A DNA stretch of 64,000 nucleotides from CAWGXG01 sp963826505. Its GTDB lineage: Bacteria; Chloroflexota; Anaerolineae; Aggregatilineales; Aggregatilineaceae. A model generated the notes under the pieces. That model was not told the origin of the DNA and did not search any database. It saw only the letters and a program-made list of their open reading frames with translations. Of this stretch, positions 18,909 through 27,694 are shown one piece after another. The DNA is taken from positions 496,001 to 560,000 of the forward strand of contig CAWGXG010000005.1 in NCBI GenBank assembly GCA_963826505.1. The letters are read 5' to 3'. The translations under genes were made by a program, and so were the position numbers. Each line of letters starts with the position of its first letter. Positions within the stretch are counted from its first letter, which is position 1.

Positions 18909-19874
18909 TCAGTCCTCGAATCGCACGCGCGGGTCCACGATGGAATACGCCACATCTGTCAATAGATTGGCCGCCAAGACCATCACCGCAAATACTAAGT
19001 TGACACCCATGATCACGGGGTAATCGCGCCCAGACACCGCGCGCAGATACAACGTGCCCATCCCGCGCCAGCTGTAAATCGTCTCGATGAAGACCGCGCC
19101 AGCGACTAATTGGGGGATGCTCAATCCAACCACCGTGACGACCGGCAGCAGCGCGTTGCGCAGCGCATGGCGATAATTCACTGTCCGGCGGCGCAGCCCT
19201 TTGGCGCGCGCCGTGGTGACGTAATCCTGGTTGAGCACTTCCAGCATGCTGAAGCGCATATAGCGCATGTTGCGCGCAACGTCCATCGCGGCCAGGGTGA
19301 TGGCGGGCAAAACCAAGTGGTTGAGGGAATCGCCTAACGTGTGTTTTTGAGCAGCGGCATGCATCCCTCCGGCGGGAAACCACCCCAGGCGCACCGCAAA
19401 TATATAGAGTCCCAGAATACCGGTAATAAAGGCGGGCATGGATATGCCCAGGAACGACAGGCTGGTCAGCGAGAAATCCCAAAAAGAATATTGTCTGAGG
19501 CCGACAAACACGCCCAGCGTAATGCCAAACACGACACCGATCAGCCATGCCGCGCCCATCAGCGGCAGCGTGTTCATCAGGTGCGCTTTGATCAGCTCAT
19601 CGACCGGCTGACTCTCGACGAAGCTGTAGCCCAAGTCGCCTTTGGACAGCTTACCCAGCCAGTTTACATAGCGAATGAGGAACGGCTTGTCTAGGCCGGT
19701 ACGCTCGCGCAAGCGCTGGATGTCGGCTTCCGTGGTGTATTGCATCATGTCGGGCGTCAGGAAATAGTCGACCACGTCGCCCGGCGCAATCTCGATCAGC
19801 GAAAACACCAGGAACGTGACCAGGAACAACACGGGGATACTGATGAGCACACGTCGTATAACATATCCGCCCAT
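18909..19874 (-). CDS. Oligopeptide/dipeptide-type ABC importer permease (DppB-like)
   Basis: A 321-residue permease with the DppB pattern: an N-terminal helix (RRVLISIPVLFLVTFLVFSL), a periplasmic loop rich in charged residues, LRERTGLDKPFLIRYVNWL, and the EAA loop ending in TARAKGLRRRTVNYRHALRN. About six membrane helices. GGAGGAATCC precedes ATG 19874. It is separated from the binding-protein gene by a strong hairpin (19922-19946) and precedes the DppC-like permease by six bases. Confidence 0.93.
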   Translation of the reverse strand: MGGYVIRRVLISIPVLFLVTFLVFSLIEIAPGDVVDYFLTPDMMQYTTEADIQRLRERTGLDKPFLIRYVNWLGKLSKGDLGYSFVESQPVDELIKAHLMNTLPLMGAAWLIGVVFGITLGVFVGLRQYSFWDFSLTSLSFLGISMPAFITGILGLYIFAVRLGWFPAGGMHAAAQKHTLGDSLNHLVLPAITLAAMDVARNMRYMRFSMLEVLNQDYVTTARAKGLRRRTVNYRHALRNALLPVVTVVGLSIPQLVAGAVFIETIYSWRGMGTLYLRAVSGRDYPVIMGVNLVFAVMVLAANLLTDVAYSIVDPRVRFED

Positions 19875-19921
19875 CCGCGGATTCCTCCAAGAAGGCCCAT
19901 GAAAGTAATAATATTCCAGAC

Positions 19922-19946
19922 GAGGGGGCGACTGTGCCGCCCCCTC
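19922..19946 (-). repeat. Intergenic hairpin after the Opp-type binding-protein gene
   Basis: GAGGGGGCG (19922-19930) pairs with CGCCCCCTC (19938-19946) around a 7-base loop. It lies between the binding-protein stop (19969) and the permease start (19874). No long T-run follows on the minus strand. A role in mRNA stabilisation or partial termination, keeping binding protein in excess over permease, is inferred from its position. Confidence 0.75.
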
Positions 19947-19968
19947 TGAATTTTACAGTGAACAGGGG

Positions 19969-21591
19969 TTATTCAACATACCACAGTTCGGCGTGGTCGT
20001 CGTAAGGGCCACCACCGCCTGCCGGGAACCAGTAGAAGTCTTGCACGTGCTTGTTGAGTGCACCGAAGCGGTCACCGACCCACAGGGGGAACCAGGGCAG
20101 TTGTTCGTTTTCCATCTTGCACAGCTCGCCCAGCTTGGCCTTGTATTCGTCGAAGGTCGGCGCGGAGTTAATCTCGGCCACCACGGCCTCGAAGCCAGTC
20201 GCGGCCCAGTCCCAACCGATCAAATCGCCACCCTGGCCACCGGCATTGGTGTTCAGCGTGTCGATGGGCGGGGCGAAAATGCGGTAGCCCTGACCGCGAT
20301 AAGCCATCTGATAGTCACCGCCGGCGGGATAGATTGTGCGCCAGGTCGGCAGATCGAGGTAGCGCATCTCGGCCTTAATGCCGACATCCGCCAGATAGGC
20401 CTGAGTCGCCTGAATGGCATCCTGCATCATCGGGTTGGCGTATCCGGGGTGGGTGATCCAATCGATCGTGCCCAGGTCAGCCGGGTCAACGCCCGCTTCC
20501 GCCAGCAGCGATCTGGCTTTGTCGGGATCATAGGCATAGTCGTTCAGACCCTCGGGGTAGACATCCGACACAGGGCTGAGGCACGGAATCACCGAATGGG
20601 TGCCTTCCAAGACGGTTTCGACAATCGCCTGGCGATCAATGGCGTACATGAACGCCTGACGCACACGCAGGTCTTTCCACGCGTCGGGCAAGGCCAGGTA
20701 GTTCACGTGGAAGAAGACGGACACGTACGAGTTGCCGCCAAAGATCTGGAAGGTATCCTGATCCAGGGTCGGGATCACATCAGGGCTGACATAGGAGAAG
20801 TCGATCTCGCCTGCCACCAGTGCCAGGACTGCCGCGGTCTCATCCGGGAAGTAGCGTTCGACCAGACGATCCAGCTTGGGCTTGCCCTGGAAGTAGTACT
20901 CGTTGGGGACCAATTCCATATACTCGTCGCGCTGGAAATCGGCGACATGGAAGGGGCCGGAACCGACTTCGCGGTCGGAGTACCACCAGTCGGTGGATTC
21001 ATATTCGGCTGGCGTGAAGTCGATCGCGTGCTCTGGGAAAACGTACGTGCCGTACATCTGGCTGTATACGCGCGGATTCGAGATACTCAGAGTATATTGG
21101 AAGGTGAAGTCGTCGAGAACTTGCACACCGACCAGCTCGTCGGCTTCACCCGCGCGGCGCTCTGCAAAGCCTTGAATTTGCCCGAACGATTCGTTGACCC
21201 AGTTGAAGGCTGTCAGGAGGATGTCGGGAGCCGTCATGAAGTCGGCGGTAAACTTGACGTCGGACGCCTTGAGCTGCACGCCGTCGGAGAAGTACACATC
21301 TTCGCGCAGCTTGAAGGTCCAGACCGTGAAGTCTTCGTTCGCCTCATAGCTTTCGACGATGAAAGGCACGACGTCGGTCGAGTCGGCATTCCAGATAAAC
21401 AGCGGAGTGAACATCTTGACGTGCATGGTGTGGCCAGCGCCGTAGTTGTAGGGCATGCTGTTATTATAGCCGCCCGGCCCCACATCGAGACCCACGTACA
21501 ACACTTGCTCGCCGTCCTGCGCTGAGGTCATCGCAAAGGACGGAACCAGCAGCGCAAGCGCCACCAAAAGAACGATTAGCTTCTTAGACAT
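19969..21591 (-). CDS. ABC importer solute-binding protein, family 5 (OppA/DppA type)
   Basis: A 540-residue secreted protein. Residues 1-24 form a signal peptide (KKLIVLLVALALLVPSFAM then TSAQ). There is no lipobox cysteine. EVLYVGLDVG-like start, FKLREDVYFSDGVQLKASDV and DYAYDPDKARSLLAEAGVDP are standard family-5 landmarks. It is the first gene of the operon running left to 14240, and its promoter carries one copy of the island palindrome. Family 5 proteins bind peptides, but also oligosaccharides and opines; the sulfatases downstream point to a sulfated oligosaccharide or glycoside (inference). Confidence 0.92.
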   Translation of the reverse strand: MSKKLIVLLVALALLVPSFAMTSAQDGEQVLYVGLDVGPGGYNNSMPYNYGAGHTMHVKMFTPLFIWNADSTDVVPFIVESYEANEDFTVWTFKLREDVYFSDGVQLKASDVKFTADFMTAPDILLTAFNWVNESFGQIQGFAERRAGEADELVGVQVLDDFTFQYTLSISNPRVYSQMYGTYVFPEHAIDFTPAEYESTDWWYSDREVGSGPFHVADFQRDEYMELVPNEYYFQGKPKLDRLVERYFPDETAAVLALVAGEIDFSYVSPDVIPTLDQDTFQIFGGNSYVSVFFHVNYLALPDAWKDLRVRQAFMYAIDRQAIVETVLEGTHSVIPCLSPVSDVYPEGLNDYAYDPDKARSLLAEAGVDPADLGTIDWITHPGYANPMMQDAIQATQAYLADVGIKAEMRYLDLPTWRTIYPAGGDYQMAYRGQGYRIFAPPIDTLNTNAGGQGGDLIGWDWAATGFEAVVAEINSAPTFDEYKAKLGELCKMENEQLPWFPLWVGDRFGALNKHVQDFYWFPAGGGGPYDDHAELWYVE

Positions 21592-22054
21592 GACGAGAAT
21601 CTCTCCATTTTGTCTAAATACACACCAATTGTTGAAAGATTTTCCAGGAACAGATGGAGAACGATAGGCACCTCCTCAGGGGTATCAGGGGGCATCAAGG
21701 GTAACGCTGGTTGACATTCAAATTCAGCTAATGATATACTTTAGATCAGATATCAGACATCTGATTTACAGTATATGAAATCTCGCGCCGCTTGTCAACA
21801 ATCGTCACGCCAATGACGGGGCAAACAGTCCGATAAACAGGGAAGACCAAATCAACGCCGGACTTCTGCGGGCAGCCTGTTACTACACTTAAGAATTGTT
21901 CTACGGCATCTGCTGCGCGGCAGCACCACGTGCACGCGGTGGGCCAACTCAAGTCATCCTGTGCCGTAGGCTGGTCGCATAAATGTCGCCAGGGCAAGGT
22001 TTGACGCAATCGTTGGGCCGCCTCGCTTCCTATAGAGTTTTTTAGGGTTTTACG
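21592..22054. other. Divergent control region between binding-protein and GntR2 operons
   Basis: A 463-base non-coding stretch. It holds the minus-strand promoter and operator at 21751-21798 and a small inverted repeat CTGCTGCGCGGCAG near 21910. I find no convincing -35/-10 pair for the plus-strand regulator gene; a TTGACG at about 22001 and TATAGA at about 22031 are too far apart. Confidence 0.6.
21751..21798 (-). promoter_or_regulatory. Promoter and palindromic operator of the importer operon
   Basis: Minus strand: -35 TTGACA (21798-21793), 17-bp spacer, -10 TATACT (21775-21770). The palindrome TATCAGACATCTGATT (21751-21766) starts four bases downstream of the -10. A further partial copy (ATCAGATATC) abuts it. 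It is the fourth copy of the island palindrome in an identical position relative to its promoter. Confidence 0.87.
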
Positions 22055-22756
22055 ATGACTACTAATTCTCGACGCCCGGTTCTCAGCGAGACGGTGCGCA
22101 AACATATTAAGCGCCATATCCTCGAAAAAGACCTCAGGCCAGGTGACGCGCTGCCGCCCGAAACCCAATTGGCGATCGACCTGGGAGTCGGTCGCAGCTC
22201 GATCCGCGAGGCGATGAAGTCACTGCAATCGTTGGGCATTGTCGAAGTGCGGCGCGGCGAAGGGTTCTTCGTACGCGAATGGAATCTCGACCCAGTGCTC
22301 GAAACCCTGAGTTACGGCATCTGCTTCACGCCGGCGGCTTTCGGCGAGTTGATGCAGATTCGGATCTGGCTGGAAGCGGCCAGTATCGCGGAAGCGGTCC
22401 ACAACGTCACGGTACAGAACATCGCGGATATGGATTGTGTCATGGCGGACTGGACCGCGCGCTTCGATACCGGGGAGAGCTTTGCGGACCTGGATGAACA
22501 ATTCCACAAGGTGCTCTACCAATCGTTGGATAACGAAACGTTCGTCCAGCTTCTCAACGTTTTCTGGCGCGCCTTTGAAACCGTCAACAGGACACTGATC
22601 GGGGAACTTGACATCAGGCACGAATACCGGTCACATTATGCCATTCTGGATGCCATCAAGCAGCACGATCCGGAGCTTGCCAGAGAAAAGTTGCTCGCCA
22701 GTTTTGATAATTTGCAAAACCGCTGGCACGCCGCCTCGCCTCATACAGATTTGTAA
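22055..22756 (+). CDS. GntR/FadR-family transcriptional regulator (paralogue of 13499)
   Basis: A 233-residue FadR-type regulator: winged helix residues about 8-75 (GDALPPETQLAIDLGVGRSS, then IREAMKSLQSLGIVEV) and an FCD ligand domain (DEQFHKVLYQSLDNETF). The wing and linker FFVREWNLDPVLETL are nearly the same as in the 13499 protein, so the DNA target is likely shared, while the ligand domains differ more. It is the first gene of a three-gene unit with the two ATPase genes of the Opp-type importer, 13 bases upstream of the first. This suggests it senses the importer's cargo or a product of it. Confidence 0.91.
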   Translation: MTTNSRRPVLSETVRKHIKRHILEKDLRPGDALPPETQLAIDLGVGRSSIREAMKSLQSLGIVEVRRGEGFFVREWNLDPVLETLSYGICFTPAAFGELMQIRIWLEAASIAEAVHNVTVQNIADMDCVMADWTARFDTGESFADLDEQFHKVLYQSLDNETFVQLLNVFWRAFETVNRTLIGELDIRHEYRSHYAILDAIKQHDPELAREKLLASFDNLQNRWHAASPHTDL

Positions 22757-22769
22757 GGAGCCGATACCT

Positions 22770-23768
22770 TTGCTGCTAGAAGTCCAAAACCTTACGACCC
22801 GGTTTTATACAAATGAGGGTGTTGTACACGCCGTCAATGGGGTTTCCTACACCGTCGATCGGGGAGAAATCCTGGCCATCGTGGGGGAAAGCGGGTGCGG
22901 CAAAAGCGTCAGCGTGCGTTCGATCATGCACCTGATCCCGCAGCCGCCGGGCCGCATCGAAGACGGGCGGGTCATGTTCAAAGATGTGAACTTACTGGCC
23001 CAGAGCGAAGATAGCATCAACAAAATACGGGGCAGTGAAATCGCCATGATCTTCCAGGACCCCATGACTTCGCTCAACCCCGTGCTGACGATCGAGCGCC
23101 AGATCACCGAAGTGCTGGAGAAACATTGGAACCTGCGCGGACATGCCGCCAGAGAACGGGCCATCGAGCTGTTGGAAATGGTCAGCATCCCGAACGCGAA
23201 AGAGCGTTTGAAGAGTTATCCTCACCAGTTTTCCGGCGGGATGCGCCAGCGGGCCATGATCGCCATGGCGTTGGCCTGCGAGCCCGATCTGCTGATTGCC
23301 GATGAACCCACGACCGCGCTAGATGTCACGATCCAGTCGCAGATCGTGAACCTGATCAAACGCCTGCAGCAGCGCTACAACATGGCCGTCATCTGGATTA
23401 CCCACGATCTGGGCGTGGTCGCCGGTCTCGCGCAGCGCGTCATGGTGATGTACGCCGGGTATGTGGTTGAGGAAGCGATGGTGAAGGACCTCTACGCCAA
23501 CCCCCGTCACCCGTACACGCGCGGGTTGCTGGGCTCCCTGCCCCGGCTGGATGCGGCACCGAATACGAAGCTCTTTTCGATACCCGGCCAGCCCCCTGAC
23601 CAGGTTACCCTGCCGAAGGGCTGCCCCTTCGCACCGCGTTGCCACATGGTCGTGGAACACTGCCTGCAGGAACGTCCAACAGAAGAATATATCAGCGATA
23701 CCCACCGTGTGATGTGCTGGCGAAATGCCGAATTGGATGATGGAGGCTTAGGTGTCTGGCAATCCTGA
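22770..23768 (+). CDS. Oligopeptide-type ABC importer ATPase (DppD-like)
   Basis: About 332 residues. Walker A GESGCGKSV, signature FSGGMRQR, Walker B LLIADEPTTALD and the C-terminal oligopeptide-transporter extension with the cysteine-containing LPKGCPFAPRCHM segment are all present. The start is a TTG at 22770 with AAGGAG nine bases upstream; there is no ATG in frame close to the conserved LLEVQNLTTRF beginning, and an upstream ATG at 22608 lies inside the regulator gene. It pairs with 23752-24792 and energises permeases 17985-19874. Confidence 0.92.
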   Translation: MLLEVQNLTTRFYTNEGVVHAVNGVSYTVDRGEILAIVGESGCGKSVSVRSIMHLIPQPPGRIEDGRVMFKDVNLLAQSEDSINKIRGSEIAMIFQDPMTSLNPVLTIERQITEVLEKHWNLRGHAARERAIELLEMVSIPNAKERLKSYPHQFSGGMRQRAMIAMALACEPDLLIADEPTTALDVTIQSQIVNLIKRLQQRYNMAVIWITHDLGVVAGLAQRVMVMYAGYVVEEAMVKDLYANPRHPYTRGLLGSLPRLDAAPNTKLFSIPGQPPDQVTLPKGCPFAPRCHMVVEHCLQERPTEEYISDTHRVMCWRNAELDDGGLGVWQS

Positions 23769-24792
23769 CAAGCCTGTGTTGGTAAAGGTCCGCAATCTGA
23801 AGAAGTATTTCCCGATTTACCAGGGGGCTGTAATCCGCCGTCATGTGGGCGATATCAAGGCGGTCGACGACGTCAGCTTTGATATCTACGACGGCGAAAC
23901 GTTAGGTCTGGTCGGCGAAAGCGGCTGCGGCAAGACCACCGTGGGCCGCACGCTGCTGCAAATCTACAAGCCCACCGGCGGCAACGTCTTCTTCGAAGAC
24001 CAGGACATCACCAAACTGAAGGCGACTGAGATGCGCGCCATTCGCCAGCAGATTCAGATGATCTTTCAGGACCCGTATGCCTCGCTCAATCCGCGTATGA
24101 CGGTCGGCAACATCATCAGCGAGCCGCTGATGTACCACAGAATCATCAAGCGATCCGAACGTGACAAGCGCGTCGGCGAGCTGTTGGAAATGGTCGGGCT
24201 GCGTCCCTATTTCGCCAAACGCTATCCTCACCAGTTTTCGGGCGGGCAGCGCCAACGTATTGGCATAGCGCGCTCGTTGGGACTGAATCCCCGCTTCATC
24301 GTTTGCGACGAGCCCATTTCAGCGCTCGATGTATCCATCCAGGCTCAGATCGTGAACCTGCTGGAAGACCTGCAGGACAGGCTCGGACTGACCTATCTGT
24401 TTATCGCTCACGATCTCAGCATGGTGCGCCACATCAGCGATCGCATTGCCGTGATGTACCTGGGCAAAATCGTCGAGCTGACCGATCGCAATACACTCTA
24501 CGCGAATCCGCTGCATCCCTACACCAAAGCGCTGCTGTCCGCTGTTCCGATTCCAGACCCCAGGATCCAAGAACAGCGCGAAGTCATCGAGCTGGAAGGC
24601 GACGTGCCAAGCCCGGCCAACCCGCCCAAGGGCTGCAATTTCAGCACGCGTTGCCCCTTCGTGATGGACACCTGCATCGAACAGGAGCCGGCACTCGTCG
24701 AAGCGACCGTGGGCCATTTTGCGGCGTGCCACCTGGTGACACCGCCGGCGGTCGCGGACAAATATGGGCGGAGTTTCGACGCCAAGGCATAG
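23752..24792 (+). CDS. Oligopeptide-type ABC importer ATPase (DppF/OppF-like)
   Basis: A 346-residue ATPase beginning at GTG 23752 (SGNPDKPVLVKVRNLKKYF), with TGGAGG ten bases upstream, overlapping the end of the DppD-like gene by 17 bases. Walker A GESGCGKTT, signature FSGGQRQR, Walker B FIVCDEPISALD, and the family's C-terminal PPKGCNFSTRCPF extension. It is the last gene of the plus-strand unit. No terminator is evident in the following 220 bases, which hold nothing else I can recognise. Confidence 0.93.
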   Translation: MSGNPDKPVLVKVRNLKKYFPIYQGAVIRRHVGDIKAVDDVSFDIYDGETLGLVGESGCGKTTVGRTLLQIYKPTGGNVFFEDQDITKLKATEMRAIRQQIQMIFQDPYASLNPRMTVGNIISEPLMYHRIIKRSERDKRVGELLEMVGLRPYFAKRYPHQFSGGQRQRIGIARSLGLNPRFIVCDEPISALDVSIQAQIVNLLEDLQDRLGLTYLFIAHDLSMVRHISDRIAVMYLGKIVELTDRNTLYANPLHPYTKALLSAVPIPDPRIQEQREVIELEGDVPSPANPPKGCNFSTRCPFVMDTCIEQEPALVEATVGHFAACHLVTPPAVADKYGRSFDAKA

Positions 24793-25014
24793 CACCAAGA
24801 GACCTACCCATACACTATCACCAACAAAGTCGTGGCGCGGAGTCCGCTTTTCCGAACGCCAAAGGCATATCAGGCAAAGCTCATCGGAAACCTGAGTCTT
24901 CGCGGCAGCACATTCCGCTTAGGACGGATTTTTCGATTTCTTGGAGCCGGAGTCCATCGGGTGAACGGTACTTCGTGCTGACGATGGACCTTCATGGTGA
25001 TCGATTCCCTTGGC

Positions 25015-25785
25015 TTATCCAAGATCCAGGCTGCCGCGCGTGCGTTTTGTCCACTGCTCTACGTTTACCCCTTTGATCAAGAGCCACAGCGGAAACGCAA
25101 TTTCCGCGACAGCGATGGGCAGCGCGATGATACCGGGCAACTCGTAGCCGGACACAAGCAGGATGCCCATGCTGTCGATCAGATAACCAACCGCCGCGAT
25201 CAGGAACAAAATCCCCAGAATTCTCGGAATGTATCCCGATTTGTAGATCAGGTAACCGAGGATAAATACGTGCAGTGTCAAGAAGGCGATGCCAATCTCG
25301 AAGCCATAATGATGCGCGTCCAGAAACAAGGACACCAGCGCCTGCCGCTGATCGACGTCAAAGGCCGACACATACGCGGAATCCGTGAGAATGAGGATGA
25401 CGAAGAAGTAATTCAGCAGGTTGATCCCGTGAATAGCGGTCATGATCAGCCGGGAAACAGCAGCAATCAGCGACAGCATGTGGCTTACCGGTTTGAGGAG
25501 TACATAAAGAATGATCGACAACGCGATTTCACTCAACAGGATGACCAGTTCACCACCGATTCCACCGAAACGGAAAAGCGACTCAGAAGTCATGATATTG
25601 TTCGCTGTTGCCGCCGCATCATCGGGCACTATCAGCGTGGACGGCACATAAAAATGGGCGATCATAGCGGCAACGGTGATCACCAGGTACAAGATCCCGG
25701 CAGCTCTCGCATACATCATTGGCGATGTGACAGCAATGCGGTCCGTTTCTTGAATTTCCTCACGTACGATGGTGTTGACAGTCAT
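25015..25785 (-). CDS. DUF4386 integral membrane protein
   Basis: A 256-residue membrane protein with about six hydrophobic segments (AAGILYLVITVAAMIAHFYV, LVILLSEIALSIILYVLL, LGYLIYKSG, IALPIAVAEIAFPLWLLIKG). The arrangement and the terminal WLLIKGVN-type ending match the DUF4386 family. ATG 25785 has AGGAG-GGAAGGC upstream. It stands alone between the ABC ATPases and an 870-base non-coding stretch. Function unknown; no link to the sulfatase island is evident. Confidence 0.82.
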   Translation of the reverse strand: MTVNTIVREEIQETDRIAVTSPMMYARAAGILYLVITVAAMIAHFYVPSTLIVPDDAAATANNIMTSESLFRFGGIGGELVILLSEIALSIILYVLLKPVSHMLSLIAAVSRLIMTAIHGINLLNYFFVILILTDSAYVSAFDVDQRQALVSLFLDAHHYGFEIGIAFLTLHVFILGYLIYKSGYIPRILGILFLIAAVGYLIDSMGILLVSGYELPGIIALPIAVAEIAFPLWLLIKGVNVEQWTKRTRGSLDLG

Positions 25786-26655
25786 GCCTTCCGCTCCTGT
25801 TTGGAATAGAGTTGAGTGTGTTTCATTGACCCGTGACGTGTACGGTGCCACGCGTTAGCGTCCGATTCATTGGTCTGGCCGAGATTGTTACAATCAACCA
25901 AGATCCGTGACATCTTCAAGTCGCGCCCGTTTCACGATAACCCAATAACTGCAGCCTGATTTGACTCTGCGAGGCCCACCGACAAACTTGTTTTGAAAAA
26001 CATGAGCGGTGCCAAGAGATTACGCGGCCAGATAGACTGCTATGCCATGCGCCTGCCAAACCGCCGATGGCACGAGCCCAAGCGCGAGCATGACAATCCC
26101 CGTATGATCAACCAGGAATCCAAGTCGTTCGTGGAGCGCAGCGACGCCCAGCGCGCCAACCATCGATCTTCGTTAAACCACCTGCAAGAATCACATCAGC
26201 CTGAGGCGGAGAAATGACAGTTTTGGGAGAGAATTGACGCAAGCATAGCCCGATTATAGGAACCACAACTTTCGACTGCCAACAAGATCGCAGGGGTCGC
26301 GTGCGTCTGGATGCCCGAAAGGCACGCGAATGGCATCCGCCCCCAGGCACCGCGCGATATGGATCGCCCGCGTTTTTTCGATCTCCCCCCAGCGGAATTT
26401 CTTGACATCCATGACGGCGATGATACAATGGTGTATGTAACATGGTACCGGTACCCTATTCGATAACTGCGATCCATTGAATGTGCGGTCAACCCTGGTT
26501 TGTCTCGCGCAGACGCCGTCTACGGGAACAACCCATCCGGTAATGGCGTCGGCAAATTCAAAATCGCAAATCGAACGGCGCCGGCACCCCTGAGGCCGAT
26601 AGACCGAACGCGCCTGATAACATCGTGCGTTTTAGGTTGTTCAGAGGAGTAAGTT
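25786..26655. other. 870-base region without a confident gene; contains a promoter and a possible gene remnant
   Basis: No complete gene is supported. A strong plus-strand promoter and palindrome occur at 26402-26455. On the minus strand, 26412-26254 reads as 53 codons with protein-like composition (MDVKKFRWGEIEKTRAIHIA, then RCLGADAIRVPFGHPDARDP) but no ribosome site, perhaps a gene remnant. The rest shows nothing recognisable. Confidence 0.5.
26402..26455 (+). promoter_or_regulatory. Promoter with GGTA-N4-TACC palindrome upstream of the epimerase operon
   Basis: -35 TTGACA (26402-26407), 16-bp spacer, -10 TACAAT (26424-26429). The perfect palindrome GGTACCGGTACC (26444-26455) lies 14 bases downstream of the -10. 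A close copy, GGTACGGATACC, lies just after the -10 of the promoter at 29908-29937. A central CG and symmetric half-sites are typical of LacI-family operators; the LacI regulator at 34835-35836 is the obvious candidate (inference). Confidence 0.7.
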
Positions 26656-27690
26656 ATGAGTACCGCCATTGCGGCGACCACTTTGCGCAAGGACGATCTG
26701 ATCGTCATCACCGGTGCGGGCGGCTTCATTGCCGGTGCGCTGGCCCGTCACTTTCACGACCAGGGCTTCACGCGTATCCGCGCCATTGACAAGAAACCGC
26801 TGCCCCACTGGTACCAGCGTGTACCCGGCGTGGAATCCCTATGTATGGATCTCAGCGATCCCGATAACTGCGTCCGGGCCTGTGAAGGCGCGGTCGAAGT
26901 GTACAATCTTGCAGCCGATATGGGCGGCATGGGCTTCATCGAGAAGTTCCGCGTGGAGTGCCTGCGTAGTATCTTGATCAACACCAACATGATTGAAGCC
27001 GCCTATCAGGCCGGCGTCAACCGCTATTTCTTCTCGTCGTCGGCCTGCGCGTATAACACGGATCTGCAGCGCGATCCGGATGTTCGGGCGCTCAAGGAAT
27101 CGGACGCCTATCCGGCGATGGCTGAGCGTGGCTATGGTTGGGAAAAGCTCATGTCCGAAATGTTCTGCCAGGAATACTGGGCTGAGCGCAGCATGAAGAC
27201 CTTCATCGCCCGCTTCCACAACGTGTATGGTCCCTTTGGCACGTGGGACGGCGGACGCGAGAAAGCCCCGGCGGCGCTTTCGCGCAAGGTCATCGAAGCG
27301 CAAGATAGCGGAGATCTTGAGATTACCATCTGGGGCGACGGCAGCCAGACCCGCAGTTTCATGTACATTGACGACTGCGTCAAAGGGATTGACCAGATTA
27401 TGCACTGCGATGATCTGATCGCCACGCCGATCAACCTCGGATCGTCGGAGCTCGTGTCCATCAATGATCTGGTGAGCCTGATTGAAGACATCGCCGGGAC
27501 AAAGCTCGAACGCCATTATGATCTGACGGCGCCGCGCGGGGTCGCCGGGCGCAACAGCGACAACACCTTTATCAAACAGGTCATGAACTGGGAGCCAGAC
27601 ACTCCGCTGCGTACAGGTATGGAAAAAACGTTTGCCTGGATCAAGCAACAATACGCCGACCGCAAGGCCGGAATACCGACGGTTAGCTGA
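26656..27690 (+). CDS. GDP-mannose 3,5-epimerase-like NAD-dependent epimerase
   Basis: A 344-residue extended SDR. ITGAGGFIAGALARH is the NAD-binding GxxGxxG motif. ADMGGMGFI, SSSACAYN, GYGWEKLMSE (YxxxK catalytic pair) and RFHNVYGPFGTWDGGREKAP closely follow plant-type GDP-D-mannose 3',5'-epimerase, which interconverts GDP-mannose, GDP-L-galactose and GDP-gulose. The GDP-specific activity is inferred from these motifs. GAGGAGTAAGTT precedes ATG 26656. It is followed after four bases by the GHMP kinase and then by nucleotidyltransferase domains, suggesting an NDP-sugar route. Confidence 0.85.
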   Translation: MSTAIAATTLRKDDLIVITGAGGFIAGALARHFHDQGFTRIRAIDKKPLPHWYQRVPGVESLCMDLSDPDNCVRACEGAVEVYNLAADMGGMGFIEKFRVECLRSILINTNMIEAAYQAGVNRYFFSSSACAYNTDLQRDPDVRALKESDAYPAMAERGYGWEKLMSEMFCQEYWAERSMKTFIARFHNVYGPFGTWDGGREKAPAALSRKVIEAQDSGDLEITIWGDGSQTRSFMYIDDCVKGIDQIMHCDDLIATPINLGSSELVSINDLVSLIEDIAGTKLERHYDLTAPRGVAGRNSDNTFIKQVMNWEPDTPLRTGMEKTFAWIKQQYADRKAGIPTVS

Positions 27691-27694
27691 TTTC

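Noticed and set aside
19993..21525. 510-codon plus-strand open frame
   Set aside because: Exactly antisense to the family-5 binding protein, whose signal peptide and motifs are clear.
22001..22036. TTGACG and TATAGA as a promoter for the second GntR gene
   Set aside because: The spacer is about 24 bp, too long for a sigma-70 promoter.
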